Part shown: positions 35,082 to 44,382 of the stretch, one piece after another | How positions within the stretch are numbered: the first letter of the stretch is position 1 | How the letters are laid out: every line of letters begins with the position of its first letter | Assembly (NCBI GenBank): GCA_002309015.1 | Contig: DBWM01000025.1 | Location: forward strand, 6,255 to 70,254 | DNA: 64,000 nucleotides | Direction: 5' to 3' | Origin: Myxococcales bacterium UBA1238 | Lineage (GTDB): Bacteria; Myxococcota_A; Bradymonadia; UBA7976; UBA1532 | Translations under genes and position numbers: made by a program | The notes under the pieces: model-generated | What the model was told of the DNA's origin: nothing | Databases searched by the model: none | The model's input: only the letters and a program-made list of their open reading frames with translations

Positions 35082-35171
<90 letters not shown>

Positions 35172-35204
35172 TCAAAATCGAAGCTGAATCCTTCAGCTTT
35201 TGTG

Positions 35205-35300
35205 ATGGCCGGGCTCGATGGCTAGAGCTCGTGAACTCCGCCAGGGCCGGAAGGCAGCAACGGTGGCGAATCCTTTGGGGTGTTGAGTTCCGGCCGTCGA
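35205..35300 (+). ncRNA. ffs: signal recognition particle RNA (small bacterial 4.5S type)
   Basis: The conserved apical hairpin of SRP RNA is present: GTGAACTCCGCCAGG, CCGGAA tetraloop region, GGCAGCAACGG. Outer strands GGCCGGG (35207-35213) and CCGGCC (35290-35295) can pair. It binds Ffh to target nascent membrane proteins. Ends are set by the pairing and could differ by several bases. Its place between tadA and dnaX is conserved in many bacteria. Confidence 0.92.
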
Positions 35301-35364
35301 CCTTTTCCCCCTTAAGTTTCAATGTATTAGCTGAACCGTTGAGGTGAAGCCTTCGAGGTGATGT

Positions 35365-37251
35365 GTGTCAAACCTCGAGTCGGCCCAGAAGCCGTATATC
35401 GTCTTGGCCCGAAAATACAGGCCGCATGTTTTTGACGATGTCGTTGGGCAAGAGCACATCACGCGAACCCTCCAGAATGCGATCGAGCAAGATCGCGTAG
35501 CTCATGCGTTATTATTTGTAGGCAGTCGTGGCGTAGGAAAGACCACTTGCGCCCGTATTTTAGCTTGCGCGCTGAACTGTGAGCATGGGCCAACGACGGA
35601 ACCCTGCGGTGAATGCAGCGCTTGCCTTGAGATTCAAAACGGCACTTCGGTCGACGTGATCGAAATCGACGGGGCGAGCAACAACAGCGTCGATCAAATC
35701 CGCGATATCCGCGAATCTGTTAAGCTTTTGCCCACGCGGGGCAAGCGCAAGATGTACATCATCGACGAAGTCCACATGCTTTCGACTTCGGCGTTCAATG
35801 CGCTGCTCAAAACCCTCGAAGAGCCGCCGCTGCATGTGATTTTCGTGTTTGCGACGACGGAGCCCCATAAAATCCCCGAAACGATTTTATCGCGCTGCCA
35901 GCGCTTCGATTTTAAGCGCATCGCGGAGTCCAAGATTGTGGGGCGCCTGCAGGCGATCGCGCAAAAAGAGGGGATTCAGATTGAAGATGCGGCGCTGGGT
36001 CACATCGCTCGCGAAGCCAGGGGCGGCATGCGCGATTCGCTGTCGCTGCTCGATCAGGTGATCGCCTTTTGCGGCACACAGATTACGGAAGAGCAGACGC
36101 GCGAAGTGCTCGGAATTGCGGATTTGCGGGTGCTCGGCGAGATCGCGCGCGCGATTTTGTCGTCCAACGGCCAGGCTGCCCTCGAGGTTTTAAACGCCCT
36201 CTTTCAGTCGGGCCTGGATCTTCAAAAGTTTGCAGGCGAGCTGGCGTCGTATTTTCGCGATCTGATGGTGATCAAGCTTTGCCCGGATGCCCAGAAGCTG
36301 TTGGATTTGACGGATGGGGAGCTTTCGGCCCGGCAGGCTCTGATTGCTGAGCAGTCTCCGGCGGGCCTGCATCGCGCGCTCAATGCGATCCTGAAGGGCG
36401 CTGAGGAAATTTCGCGATCGTCTTACCCCAAGCTCGTTTTTGAGATGACGCTGCTGCGCCTCTGCATGCAGGGGCCAACACAGTCGCTGGGGCAGGTGCT
36501 CGAAGGGTTGACGCGTCTGGAGCAGCGTCTGGGTGGTTCTCAATCGCAAACGATTCCTCAAACTGCGGCGCCGGCAGGTCGCCAGAGCCCTTTTGTTGAA
36601 TCCGCTCCGGTGCGGCCGGTTGCGGCTGGCGCTCCCTCTTTGCCCGCCGTCAAACCCGCAGTCGCCCCTTCGTCTGAACCGAAAGCCCAGCCCAAAGCTC
36701 AGCCTGCACCCATTGCTTCCAAACCGCAGCCGGTCCCAAAGCCCATCGAAAAAACGGCCTCTAAGCCAGCAACTCCCCAGAATCAAAAGAAAATATCGAC
36801 AGCATCCAATGGCGTTCCTTCGCCTGAAAACGAGGCGTTGCTGTTTGGTCAGCTGGAGCCTATAGAGCTCTTCGATCGCCTGATGCGGCGTTTTAAGCGT
36901 CAGGAGCAGTTTTTGGCTGCGGAGTTCGAGCAAAACGCTTATGTTATACAGTTTGACGAGACGACATTGGCGCTGGCTCTGGCACCGAAGTCGTTGGAAA
37001 AAGGGCAGGAGGCCCGTGCAAAACTCGAAACTTTTTTGAAGGCATCCGTATCAGAAAATTGCACGTTGAAGTTGCTCGAATGCAAATCTGAGCAGGATCC
37101 TCGGCTGGCGGGCGAAACCGTATTTGACCGCCGCAAACGTTTGGCGCAAGAAAAGCGAGCTCGGCGCCAAGAGATGGCACAACGCGATCCAGTCGTGCTT
37201 CAGGTGATGGCCGAATTGGGCGCTGAATTGGTAGATGTGAATCCACTTTAG
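35365..37251 (+). CDS. dnaX: DNA polymerase III subunit tau/gamma
   Basis: 628 residues. Clamp-loader ATPase. N-terminal KYRPHVFDDVVGQEHI, Walker A GSRGVGKTT (about 53-61), a zinc module with Cys in LNCEHGPTTEPCGECSAC, Walker B DEVHML, and the sensor SRC motif. Domain III is followed by a Pro/Ala/Gln-rich linker (about 390-490) and a C-terminal domain that may bind the polymerase (tau function). No slippery A-run that would make a gamma form by frameshift is obvious. GTG start at 35365 with GAGGTG upstream. First of dnaX-ybaB-recR. Confidence 0.95.
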   Translation: MSNLESAQKPYIVLARKYRPHVFDDVVGQEHITRTLQNAIEQDRVAHALLFVGSRGVGKTTCARILACALNCEHGPTTEPCGECSACLEIQNGTSVDVIEIDGASNNSVDQIRDIRESVKLLPTRGKRKMYIIDEVHMLSTSAFNALLKTLEEPPLHVIFVFATTEPHKIPETILSRCQRFDFKRIAESKIVGRLQAIAQKEGIQIEDAALGHIAREARGGMRDSLSLLDQVIAFCGTQITEEQTREVLGIADLRVLGEIARAILSSNGQAALEVLNALFQSGLDLQKFAGELASYFRDLMVIKLCPDAQKLLDLTDGELSARQALIAEQSPAGLHRALNAILKGAEEISRSSYPKLVFEMTLLRLCMQGPTQSLGQVLEGLTRLEQRLGGSQSQTIPQTAAPAGRQSPFVESAPVRPVAAGAPSLPAVKPAVAPSSEPKAQPKAQPAPIASKPQPVPKPIEKTASKPATPQNQKKISTASNGVPSPENEALLFGQLEPIELFDRLMRRFKRQEQFLAAEFEQNAYVIQFDETTLALALAPKSLEKGQEARAKLETFLKASVSENCTLKLLECKSEQDPRLAGETVFDRRKRLAQEKRARRQEMAQRDPVVLQVMAELGAELVDVNPL

Positions 37252-37262
37252 GAGATTTTCTC

Positions 37263-37586
37263 ATGGTAAAGTCCGTTGGAACTCATACAAATCTGATGCT
37301 TCAAGCCCGCCGTATGCAGGGACAAATCAAGAGCCTGCAAGAGAATTTGGAAACGGCAGCCTTTGAAGGCGGTGCTGGCGGTGGTCTGGTGAAGGTTGTG
37401 GTGGATGGTCGTCAAAAGGTGAAGAAGGTTGAAATTGCGCCCGACGCGTTCAATCCCGACGATCCGGGCGAGCTCGCGGATTTGGTGATGGCGGCGGTCA
37501 ATATGGCGATCACCGCATCTCAGGAAGCCAGCCAGCGCGAGATGCGCAAGATCACCGGCGGCATCAACCTGCCCGGACTCTTCTGA
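37263..37586 (+). CDS. YbaB/EbfC nucleoid-associated protein
   Basis: 107 residues. Small DNA-binding dimer found between dnaX and recR in most bacteria. The helix MLQARRMQGQIKSLQENLE, then GGGLVKVVVDGRQKVKKVEI and the C-terminal NMAITASQEASQREM are family features. Starts eleven bases after dnaX. Confidence 0.93.
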   Translation: MVKSVGTHTNLMLQARRMQGQIKSLQENLETAAFEGGAGGGLVKVVVDGRQKVKKVEIAPDAFNPDDPGELADLVMAAVNMAITASQEASQREMRKITGGINLPGLF

Positions 37587-37603
37587 TCCCCAAAAGGTGA
37601 ACG

Positions 37604-38197
37604 GTGGAGGGCGCAGATCCCATTCGGCGTTTGGTGCACGCTTTTTCGCGATTGCCCGGCATTGGAGAAAAAACTGCCTCAAGGCTCACGTTTTTTGTGA
37701 TGGATGCCGACGAGGCGGTGGCGCGCGATTTGGCTGAAGCGCTGCTGGATTTGCGCTCCCGCGTTCATTTATGTCCGATTTGCTGTAACCTGACGGATCG
37801 CGAGCTTTGTAACGTTTGCAGCGATCCGCGTCGAGATCGTCGCGTGGTCTGTGTGGTGGAGTCGGTGCCGGGATTGATGGCGATAGAGCGCACGGGCGCA
37901 TTTCACGGCACATATCACGTATTGCACGGCGTTTTGGCGCCGCTTGAGGGCGTAGGTCCCGAGCAGCTGCATATGCGGGAGCTGGTGGCGCGCCTGAAAG
38001 ATGGGGTAGAGGAGTTGATCGTCGCGACCAACACGAGCATTGAAGGCGAGGCGACGGCGCTCTATCTTTCGAAGCTGGCAACCCCTTTGGGGATTCACGT
38101 GACGCGCATTGCGTCAGGGGTTCCCATGGGCGCCGATTTGGAATATGCGGATCAGGTCACGCTCGCGCGCGCTTTAGCGGGACGGCATTCACTTTGA
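37604..38197 (+). CDS. recR: recombination protein RecR
   Basis: 197 residues. Works with RecF/RecO in loading RecA at gaps. N-terminal HhH motif (LPGIGEKTASR), four-Cys zinc finger C57, C60, C69, C72 (CPICCNLTDRELCNVC region), Toprim segment VVESVPGLMAIERTG and the C-terminal TRIASGVPMGADLEYADQVTL. GTG start at 37604 with AAAGGTGA upstream. Third gene of dnaX-ybaB-recR. Confidence 0.96.
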   Translation: MEGADPIRRLVHAFSRLPGIGEKTASRLTFFVMDADEAVARDLAEALLDLRSRVHLCPICCNLTDRELCNVCSDPRRDRRVVCVVESVPGLMAIERTGAFHGTYHVLHGVLAPLEGVGPEQLHMRELVARLKDGVEELIVATNTSIEGEATALYLSKLATPLGIHVTRIASGVPMGADLEYADQVTLARALAGRHSL

Positions 38198-38242
38198 CTG
38201 CGCTTTACCCCTTGTGTGCTGCATTGTGAACTGTTACTGTGC

Positions 38243-38271
38243 CTGACGAATTGGCCGATTGTTGATATAGA
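38243..38271 (+). promoter_or_regulatory. possible promoter for mglBA
   Basis: CTGACG (38243-38248), 17-base spacer, TATAGA (38266-38271), 35 bases upstream of the mglB ATG. Moderate match. Confidence 0.4.
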
Positions 38272-38305
38272 TCGGTTTCGTGAGATTTGAACAGGAAGGC
38301 GGCCC

Positions 38306-38788
38306 ATGAAAAACCAGCTGGTCCTTCATAAAGAGGAGTATGAGAAGCTTTCTGCGATTTGCAATTCGTTGCAGCGCGGAACCTATGCGAAGGCGGTGTT
38401 CCTGATCGATAAGGACGGCCAGCTTCTCGCTTCGAGTGGTGAGACTCAGGATCTGGATGTCACCTCGCTTGCAAGCCTGACGGCCGGCAACATCGCCGCA
38501 ACGGGCGGCTTGGCTGAGCTTTTGGGTGAAAAAGAGTTCGTGATCCAATCGAACGAAGGGGAGCATGAGAATGTCAATATCTCCATCGTTCCACCGCGTG
38601 CGATCTTGCTGATCATCTTCGATCGCCGTTCAAATCTCGGCTTGGTGCGGCTGCGCGTGCGGTCTGCCAGCCAGGAAATGACGAAGGTGCTTGAGGAAGC
38701 TTTGCAAAAGCCCGAGGATCAAGGGAAAGCAGCGTTTTCCGATTTTACGGATGACGACATTGATCTTATCTTTGGCGAGAATGTCTAA
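38306..38788 (+). CDS. mglB: roadblock/LC7 protein, MglB-like GAP
   Basis: 160 residues. The roadblock fold pattern VFLIDKDGQLLASSGE, SLASLTAGNIAATGGLAEL, and FVIQSNEGEHENVNISIV is visible. In Myxococcus MglB is the GTPase-activating partner of MglA and marks the lagging cell pole. The acidic C-terminal extension is typical. It sits twelve bases upstream of mglA in the conserved order. GAAGG-type ribosome site. Confidence 0.9.
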   Translation: MKNQLVLHKEEYEKLSAICNSLQRGTYAKAVFLIDKDGQLLASSGETQDLDVTSLASLTAGNIAATGGLAELLGEKEFVIQSNEGEHENVNISIVPPRAILLIIFDRRSNLGLVRLRVRSASQEMTKVLEEALQKPEDQGKAAFSDFTDDDIDLIFGENV

Positions 38789-38800
38789 GGTGGTCGCGCA

Positions 38801-39385
38801 ATGCCGTTCATCAACTACGCTTCACACGAAATCAATTGTAAGATCGTTTACTACGGTCCGGGTTTGTGCGGTAAGACCACGAACCTGCAATATATTTTCG
38901 CCAAAACCAACCCTGCGCTGAAGGGCAAGATGATTTCGCTCGAAACCGAAACCGAGCGAACGCTGTTCTTCGACTTTTTGCCTCTGGCGCTGGGTCAGAT
39001 TAAGGGATTCAAGGCGCGCTTCCATCTTTACACGGTGCCGGGTCAGGTCTTCTACGATGCGAGCCGTCGTCTGATCCTGCGCGGTGTGGACGGCGTGGTG
39101 TTTGTGGCCGACTCCCAGGCGGAGCGCTACGAAGCCAACCTCGAGAGCCTCGAAAACCTGCGCGAAAACCTCGAGCAGCACGGATACGATCTCGACCACA
39201 TGCCTTACGTCGTGCAATACAACAAGCGCGATCTTCCAACTGCGGTCGATCTGGACTTCCTGCGCGCCAACCTCAATCCTACCAATGTGCCCGATTACGA
39301 AGCGGTCGCGACCACGGGGCATAACGTCTTCCCTACGTTGAAGGCGATCGCGCGTCAGGTGGTGGAAGATCTCAAGAAGAGATGA
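38801..39385 (+). CDS. mglA: MglA-type polarity small GTPase
   Basis: 194 residues. Ras-like GTPase that sets the leading pole and drives motility in myxobacteria; also found in non-motile lineages for polarity. P-loop GPGLCGKTT (about 19-27) is the bacterial MglA form, the switch-II region reads TVPGQVFYDASRR rather than the DxxG of eukaryotic Ras, and the guanine motif is NKRD. Cytoplasmic. Ribosome site AAGGTGG eight bases before ATG. Partner of the upstream MglB-like protein; the zinc-finger/GYF protein at 28644 may be an effector (inference). Confidence 0.95.
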   Translation: MPFINYASHEINCKIVYYGPGLCGKTTNLQYIFAKTNPALKGKMISLETETERTLFFDFLPLALGQIKGFKARFHLYTVPGQVFYDASRRLILRGVDGVVFVADSQAERYEANLESLENLRENLEQHGYDLDHMPYVVQYNKRDLPTAVDLDFLRANLNPTNVPDYEAVATTGHNVFPTLKAIARQVVEDLKKR

Positions 39386-39563
39386 GCCTCCCTGGGCGCC
39401 CGTGCGGCGTCCATCTTCGATCACATCGCCTTCCTGCCTCGATCACATCGCCTCACATGTTCACCCTTAACGCCTTTTTACAGCAGAGACATCGGCTTTC
39501 GAGAGCGCATGCATCGATGTCCGCGTGTGCATTGTATGCAGATCATCTGCGCCTGAGCGAAGA
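39386..39563. other. short gene-free stretch between mglA and the DUF547 gene
   Basis: About 180 bases between two convergent genes. I see no strong hairpin or RNA gene. Confidence 0.4.
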
Positions 39564-40349
39564 TCATTGGCAGCTGCCGTTGAGGCTCCAGTCGAAGGGA
39601 TCGAAGATCACCTCCGGGTTGCCTGTGGTGAGTTCGGGGCGGTATTGGCCTACAAAATGGGGCAGATCGTGCAGGTTGGTCCATCGGAACAGCTCGCTTA
39701 GATGCAGCTGCGATCCATCGAGGCGTGCAAGTTGAGGGTGGTTGACGGCACGTCGCACGGCGGCTTCGAGATCGGCGGCAAGGGTCTCCTCGCGGTACGC
39801 CTTGGTGGGCAATGGGGCGCAGCCTTTGGCGCCGCGCACGAGGGCGAACTGAACCTCGGGGCGCGAGTTGCTGACTTCAGGGATGCGCTCACCGGCGATC
39901 TGGTTCAGGGTCACCTTTTCCTCGCCCATCAAAAAAGAGAGTCGCCAGAAGAACCCATCGAATCGCGCGAACTGTTGTACGGAGTCGATGGGGCAGGCAT
40001 CGCGGACGCCGGCGAGGACGAAGGCGTTGTAGGCGTTGAGGTAGTAGGCCAGTCGCGCCTCGGAGGTATGGAACCGGTGGGGCTGATTGCGGGGGCTGAC
40101 AGCGCGGATCTGGCCCAGAAAGCGGTCGAGCGCAGTGCGATCGGAGCGAAGTTGGGCGTAGTTGACGGTGCCGTCGGGGTTCACCGCCTGCGCAAGGACC
40201 TGGTCGAAGGCGCTGTAATCGAAGCCCTTATCGCTGGAGGCTACAGGCGCGGGGCGCGGACCTTCGATGCCCCCTGGGCGAAAGAGAAACAAGCAGGTAC
40301 CGATGATCAGGGCTGCAAAGAACAACCCATAGGTTTTTAAAAAGCGCAT
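39564..40349 (-). CDS. DUF547-family membrane-anchored protein
   Basis: 261 residues. A signal anchor or signal peptide (GLFFAALIIGTCLFLF) precedes the DUF547 core: NYAQLRSDRTALDRFL, the conserved helix ARLAYYLNAYNAFVL, and FALVRGAKGCAPLPTKAY. Members are secreted or periplasmic with unknown activity (a papain-like fold has been proposed in the literature). ATG at 40349 has AAGGAG seven bases upstream. Divergent from the response regulator gene. Confidence 0.82.
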   Translation of the reverse strand: MRFLKTYGLFFAALIIGTCLFLFRPGGIEGPRPAPVASSDKGFDYSAFDQVLAQAVNPDGTVNYAQLRSDRTALDRFLGQIRAVSPRNQPHRFHTSEARLAYYLNAYNAFVLAGVRDACPIDSVQQFARFDGFFWRLSFLMGEEKVTLNQIAGERIPEVSNSRPEVQFALVRGAKGCAPLPTKAYREETLAADLEAAVRRAVNHPQLARLDGSQLHLSELFRWTNLHDLPHFVGQYRPELTTGNPEVIFDPFDWSLNGSCQ

Positions 40350-40444
40350 GGCATACTCCTTTTGTGTGACATGCAATGTTGCCTCAAATGGCGGCCTAAG
40401 CCAAGAGGATTGATCAAACTGTGCAATGGGAGCGTGTGTGAGTG

Positions 40445-40912
40445 ATGAACCAGTTAGCATCGTTGCATATTTTGTTGGCTGAGGATAACGATGACGACGT
40501 ACGCATTACGCGACGTGCGGTGCGAAAGGCGGGGCTGATCGCGACGTTGGATGTCGTGAGGGATGGGTTTGAGGCCTGGGATTACCTGAATCAGACGGGC
40601 GTATTCGTCGGGGCACATCGGCCCGATCTGGTATTGCTCGATATCAACTTGCCGAGGCGCAATGGCCTTCAGGTCCTGAAGATGGTTAAAGAGGAGCAGC
40701 GTTTAAGTACGATCCCTACGGTGATGCTCACCACATCAGCGAGGCAGGAGGATGTCAACAACGCCTACCTTTATCGGGCCAATGGGTTCATCAGTAAGCC
40801 ACTGAGGTTTACGGAGTTCGTCGATGTCCTGAGGACCATGAGCCTTTATTGGAGCAGCATCGCGAAGGTGCCGGATATGACCCTCGCGCCGAAGGCGATT
40901 CCACCGGAATGA
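40445..40912 (+). CDS. single-domain response regulator (Rcp1-like)
   Basis: 155 residues. A lone receiver domain: acidic pocket E13/D14, phospho-acceptor D66 (LLDINLP), Thr in MLTTSA and Lys in FISKPL. The insertion of a longer loop before D66 is typical of Rcp1-type regulators that pair with bacteriophytochromes or hybrid kinases. No output domain, and no kinase adjacent, so its partner is encoded elsewhere. An alternative GTG at 40442 is possible. Confidence 0.88.
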   Translation: MNQLASLHILLAEDNDDDVRITRRAVRKAGLIATLDVVRDGFEAWDYLNQTGVFVGAHRPDLVLLDINLPRRNGLQVLKMVKEEQRLSTIPTVMLTTSARQEDVNNAYLYRANGFISKPLRFTEFVDVLRTMSLYWSSIAKVPDMTLAPKAIPPE

Positions 40913-41082
40913 GATCGAAGATGATGGGCGATGGAGTCGAAGATATGGTTTGGATGGGGTGAGGATTATCTTCGGCTGGATCACAGTTGTATGGCGTTTT
41001 GAACGTAGATGGATTTTGTTGATTGATGGATCGGGGCTGCTGTTTTAACGTTTGAAGGCCCTGATTCCGTAGGATGTCGTTC

Positions 41083-42741
41083 ATGGAAGCGAAGAAGGAT
41101 GACAATACAGCCGCGACAGCGGGGCGCGGCTTTTTGGTGATCACTGCGGCGAAGCTGTGGTTTATGGTGGGCGGAGCTCTGATCGCCTTCTCTTTACCGA
41201 AGATCCTGGGCGTTGAAGGGTATGGGCAATACACCGATCTCAACAATACCATGAGCATATTGAGCATGGTGATGGTGACCGGTGTGCTTCAGTCCGTCGC
41301 CAAGTTCGTCAGTGAACGACCCGAACATGCGGGTGGGGTGGCGAAGCAGGCGCTCAAGGTGATGCTCGTATTGGGGTTGATCGTCGGTGGAGGATTCATC
41401 ATCTGCGCTCCGTGGATAGCCGAGATGCGACATAACCCTGAACTCACTTCGGCATACCGGGCGGCAGGGGTCGTATTGTTCGCCTATGCGCTTTACTCGG
41501 TGTTTATTGGGGTGCTGAACGGGCGCAAGCAGTTCCTGAAGCAGGCGATGTTCGACATGGCCTTTACCACCCTCAAAGCTTGTTTGGTGGTGGGTCTTGC
41601 TGTGGTGGGACTGGGGATCATGGGCGCATTCAGCGGGTTTGCACTGGCTGCAGTGGGGATCATGCTGGCGGCTGCATGGAAGGTCTGGCCCAGTCTGGGC
41701 GATGGTGAACCTCAAAAGCGCCTCTATGCCTTCGGGGCACAGGTGATGTTGTACACCCTGATCTTCAACCTGATCTTCAAGCTCGACGTCCTGATGCTTA
41801 AGCCTGCGGCGATCGCGTTGCTGGGGACACCGGAGAATGCGGACAGCCTCCTCGGGGCCTATGGGCTCGCCCTTCAATTCAGCAGGCTGCCCTGGCAGGC
41901 CACATTGGCCATCACCTTCGTCATCTTTCCTCTCGTCAGTGAAGCCACCTTTGCGCAGGACAGGGAGAAGACCCGCCTCTACATCAGGCAGACCCTTCGC
42001 TATTCGCTCCTCATCATCGGGATCCCTGCGGCGGTGTTGACGGCGGTGCCGACGGCCTTCATCGGTCTCTACGGGGCGGAATATCAGCAGGGGGTGGTCG
42101 CGCTCATATGGCTTGCGCCGGCTTACTTCGTTTTCGCGATCTTCAACGTCGTCAACACCATCCTCATGTCGTCGGGTAAGGCAACCGCAGCTTTGATTGT
42201 GGGGGCGTTGACCGTCGGATCGGCCGCCTTGATGTATCAGTTCCTGCTGGGTACGGCTTCGACCAATCTGGAGTTGATGGCCCGGACAGGGCAGCTGACT
42301 GCCGTGGCGTTTGCGATCGGTCTCATCGCCGGGATCGCGATCTTATGGCGCAGCTATGGCGCTCCATTGCCGATGCCTACGCTGTTCAGGACCCTGATCG
42401 TCGCAACCGCAGTCGTGATCCTCGGCCGTTTCCTGCTCCCCGTGGGGCAAATCGATGCGAAGGCAGCGAATCCGGCGGGCGATAACACCGCAGCTGTGGC
42501 GCAGATTGAAGGTGCTCAAGGTACGGCTGCAACGCCTGAGATGAAGGCCCAGACCGAACAGAATCTACCCGGTCAGCCTCAGGGATCTTCGAAGATGGCG
42601 AAGATCAAGGCCCTCGCCATCGCCTGCGGACTCGGTGTGCTCTACCTTGTGTTGCTGGTCATCACGAGGGAGTTCGGCGCTGAGGATAAAGAACGGTTCC
42701 TTCGGGTGATCAAGCGAAAGCCCAAGACTCAGGAAAGCTGA
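41083..42741 (+). CDS. polysaccharide flippase-type membrane protein
   Basis: About 552 residues with a dozen or so predicted membrane helices (LWFMVGGALIAF, MLYTLIFNLIFKL, LIIGIPAAVLTAV and others). Sequence SLPKILGVEGYGQYTDLNN resembles the start of MOP/Wzx/MurJ-family flippases (LG-x-EGYG-x-Y), which move lipid-linked oligosaccharides across the inner membrane. A long hydrophilic insertion (about 455-505) near the C-terminus is rich in Ala, Gln and Thr. ATG at 41083 is preferred over 41074 because AGGA lies eight bases upstream. The substrate is unknown. Confidence 0.8.
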   Translation: MEAKKDDNTAATAGRGFLVITAAKLWFMVGGALIAFSLPKILGVEGYGQYTDLNNTMSILSMVMVTGVLQSVAKFVSERPEHAGGVAKQALKVMLVLGLIVGGGFIICAPWIAEMRHNPELTSAYRAAGVVLFAYALYSVFIGVLNGRKQFLKQAMFDMAFTTLKACLVVGLAVVGLGIMGAFSGFALAAVGIMLAAAWKVWPSLGDGEPQKRLYAFGAQVMLYTLIFNLIFKLDVLMLKPAAIALLGTPENADSLLGAYGLALQFSRLPWQATLAITFVIFPLVSEATFAQDREKTRLYIRQTLRYSLLIIGIPAAVLTAVPTAFIGLYGAEYQQGVVALIWLAPAYFVFAIFNVVNTILMSSGKATAALIVGALTVGSAALMYQFLLGTASTNLELMARTGQLTAVAFAIGLIAGIAILWRSYGAPLPMPTLFRTLIVATAVVILGRFLLPVGQIDAKAANPAGDNTAAVAQIEGAQGTAATPEMKAQTEQNLPGQPQGSSKMAKIKALAIACGLGVLYLVLLVITREFGAEDKERFLRVIKRKPKTQES

Positions 42742-42782
42742 GCGCGATTCGCGAACCTGTGGTTCAAAGGAGCGTAGATGCG

Positions 42783-43211
42783 ATGCGATTGAACTGGAGA
42801 AGATGGGCGAAGTTTGCGGCCTTAGGGTGCGCATTGATTGCATCCGCATGTGGTAGCAGTCGAAGCGAGGATTTGCTCACATCGGCCAGAAGCTACAATG
42901 AGGGCTTAAGATGGGGCAAGCTCACCCATTCCTCGGCTTACGTGGTTGCGGAGGCGAGGGCCGAATGGCTGGCCCAGAGGAGCGCCTCGATGAACGGGCT
43001 CAATATGACCGACGTGCAGATCATCTCCATCGATCCGGGCTCGAACCCCGATGAGCTCTACGTGACGGTTGGCCTCGCTTACTATCGCCTGCCCGATATG
43101 ACGAGCAAAGAGGCCGTATGGCGCCAGCAATGGCAGCGAAAAGACAGCAGATGGTGGATGGTCAAAGAGGCCCCGGTACAGGCGCCTGCCGATCAGCCAT
43201 CATGGCCGTAA
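42783..43211 (+). CDS. small putative lipoprotein
   Basis: 142 residues. The N-terminus is RRWAKFAALGCALIASACGSS: a hydrophobic stretch then LIASAC, a typical lipobox with Cys at about residue 22. The rest has a short SYNEGLRWGKLTH-type segment and a beta-rich middle (DVQIISIDPGSNPDELYVTVGLAYY). Unrecognised family, perhaps related to small lipoproteins with an NTF2-like fold. AAAGGAG lies ten bases upstream of ATG at 42783. It follows the flippase gene. Confidence 0.75.
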   Translation: MRLNWRRWAKFAALGCALIASACGSSRSEDLLTSARSYNEGLRWGKLTHSSAYVVAEARAEWLAQRSASMNGLNMTDVQIISIDPGSNPDELYVTVGLAYYRLPDMTSKEAVWRQQWQRKDSRWWMVKEAPVQAPADQPSWP

Positions 43212-43297
43212 CGGAGAATAGGTTCGCTGAGGGTGAGGTGAAAAGGCGAGGGGATCGAGGTCAAACTGCGGTGAGAGCGTCCTTTGAGGCGCCTGCA

Positions 43298-44107
43298 TCA
43301 GAAGGGAATGTCGTCGTCACCGCCGGGAGCTCCGCCCTGATCGCCGCCGTTCCCCGCGTTGCCCGAACCCTGATTCCAGCTGTTGGCTGCTGCATTGACG
43401 TCGGGTCCGGGGGCGCTGTTCCAGGATCCCGTGTTGGTTCCGCCATTTGAGGGCCCCATATTCCAGTTGCCCTGAGGGTTGTTCCAGCTGTCCTGGCCGG
43501 GATTCTGCGTGGAGTTCCAGTTGCCGGGGCCGCTGTTCGGTTGATTCCAGCCGCCCTGATCGCCGCCCTGGTTCCAGCCGCCGGAGTTGCCACCACCCTG
43601 GTTCCAGCCACCGTTGCCGCCACCGTTGCCGCCCTGGTTCCATCCGCCGGAGTTGCCACCGCCCTGGTTCCAGCCACCATTGCCGCCGCCGTTGCCGCCC
43701 TGGTTCCAGCCACCCGAGTTTCCTCCGCCCTGGTTCCAGCCACCATTGCCGCCGAATCCGCCACCGTTGCCGTCATTGCGGCCCCCTAAGAACGTGACCT
43801 GCTGGGCAATGATTTGAGTCGACTTGCGCTGGATGCCGTCTTTATCGGTGTAGTCGTCGTAGCGGATCGACCCCTCGACGCACACCTGGCGACCCTTGGC
43901 TAAGAAGTTCTTGCAGCTCTCTGCCTGCTTGCCCCACACCGTGATGCGGTGCCATTCGGTCTTCTCCTGGCGCTGGCCGTTTCGATCGTTCCAGACCTCG
44001 GTGGTGGCCAGCGAAAAGTTGGTGACGTTGGTCGAACCATTCACGGTGCGCATTTCGGGATCGCTACCCAGATTGCCGATGAGGATGACTTTGTTCAACG
44101 ATGCCAT
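43298..44107 (-). CDS. ssb: single-stranded DNA-binding protein with long repeat linker
   Basis: 269 residues, much longer than the usual ~180. The OB-fold (about 1-112) begins MASLNKVILIGNLGSDPEMR and contains FSLATTEVW and EWHRITVWGKQAE; it binds single-stranded DNA as a tetramer. The linker (about 115-262) is Gly/Asn/Gln/Trp-rich with repeated WNQGGGNSGG. It ends in the DDDIPF tip that binds DNA-repair partners. ATG at 44107 has AAGGAAAT upstream. It diverges from pcnB. Confidence 0.95.
   Translation of the reverse strand: MASLNKVILIGNLGSDPEMRTVNGSTNVTNFSLATTEVWNDRNGQRQEKTEWHRITVWGKQAESCKNFLAKGRQVCVEGSIRYDDYTDKDGIQRKSTQIIAQQVTFLGGRNDGNGGGFGGNGGWNQGGGNSGGWNQGGNGGGNGGWNQGGGNSGGWNQGGNGGGNGGWNQGGGNSGGWNQGGDQGGWNQPNSGPGNWNSTQNPGQDSWNNPQGNWNMGPSNGGTNTGSWNSAPGPDVNAAANSWNQGSGNAGNGGDQGGAPGGDDDIPF
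43540..43770 (-). repeat. tandem repeats of the SSB linker
   Basis: Degenerate ~27-66 base units encoding GGWNQGG, GGNGGGNGGWNQ and GGNSGGWNQ. At least six WNQGG copies in a row of near-identical DNA. Replication slippage can change copy number. Confidence 0.85.
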
Positions 44108-44382
44108 GGTCAATTTCCTTCGTTTAAAACAGGTTCAAAGGTTCAGCCCTTGGGGCCGGTAGATTAATGTTTGTGGCCCACAACGTCAAAGACTCTGTGG
44201 CCCGCGCCCGCGCCTTTCGATTCGCCTTTGCGTCGCGATCCTGCGCTGCGTTCGACCTTACATCGGCGCTCCTTTGCGGTTGTTGCACAAAAAATGCAAT
44301 CGGCACGAAAAAATCTTTCGCCTCAGGCGTCTGCGCAGTTTGATTTGCAAAACGAACTGCATGCTTTATTTTGCGCCCCGCT
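44108..44382. promoter_or_regulatory. divergent intergenic region between ssb and pcnB
   Basis: About 275 bases. It contains TTGCA-N7-TGCAA at about 44283-44299, a small palindrome that may be an operator, and for pcnB a -35/-10-like pair TTGCAA (44345-44350) and TATTTT (44367-44372), 16 bases apart, ending ten bases before the ATG. No RNA gene seen. Confidence 0.35.
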
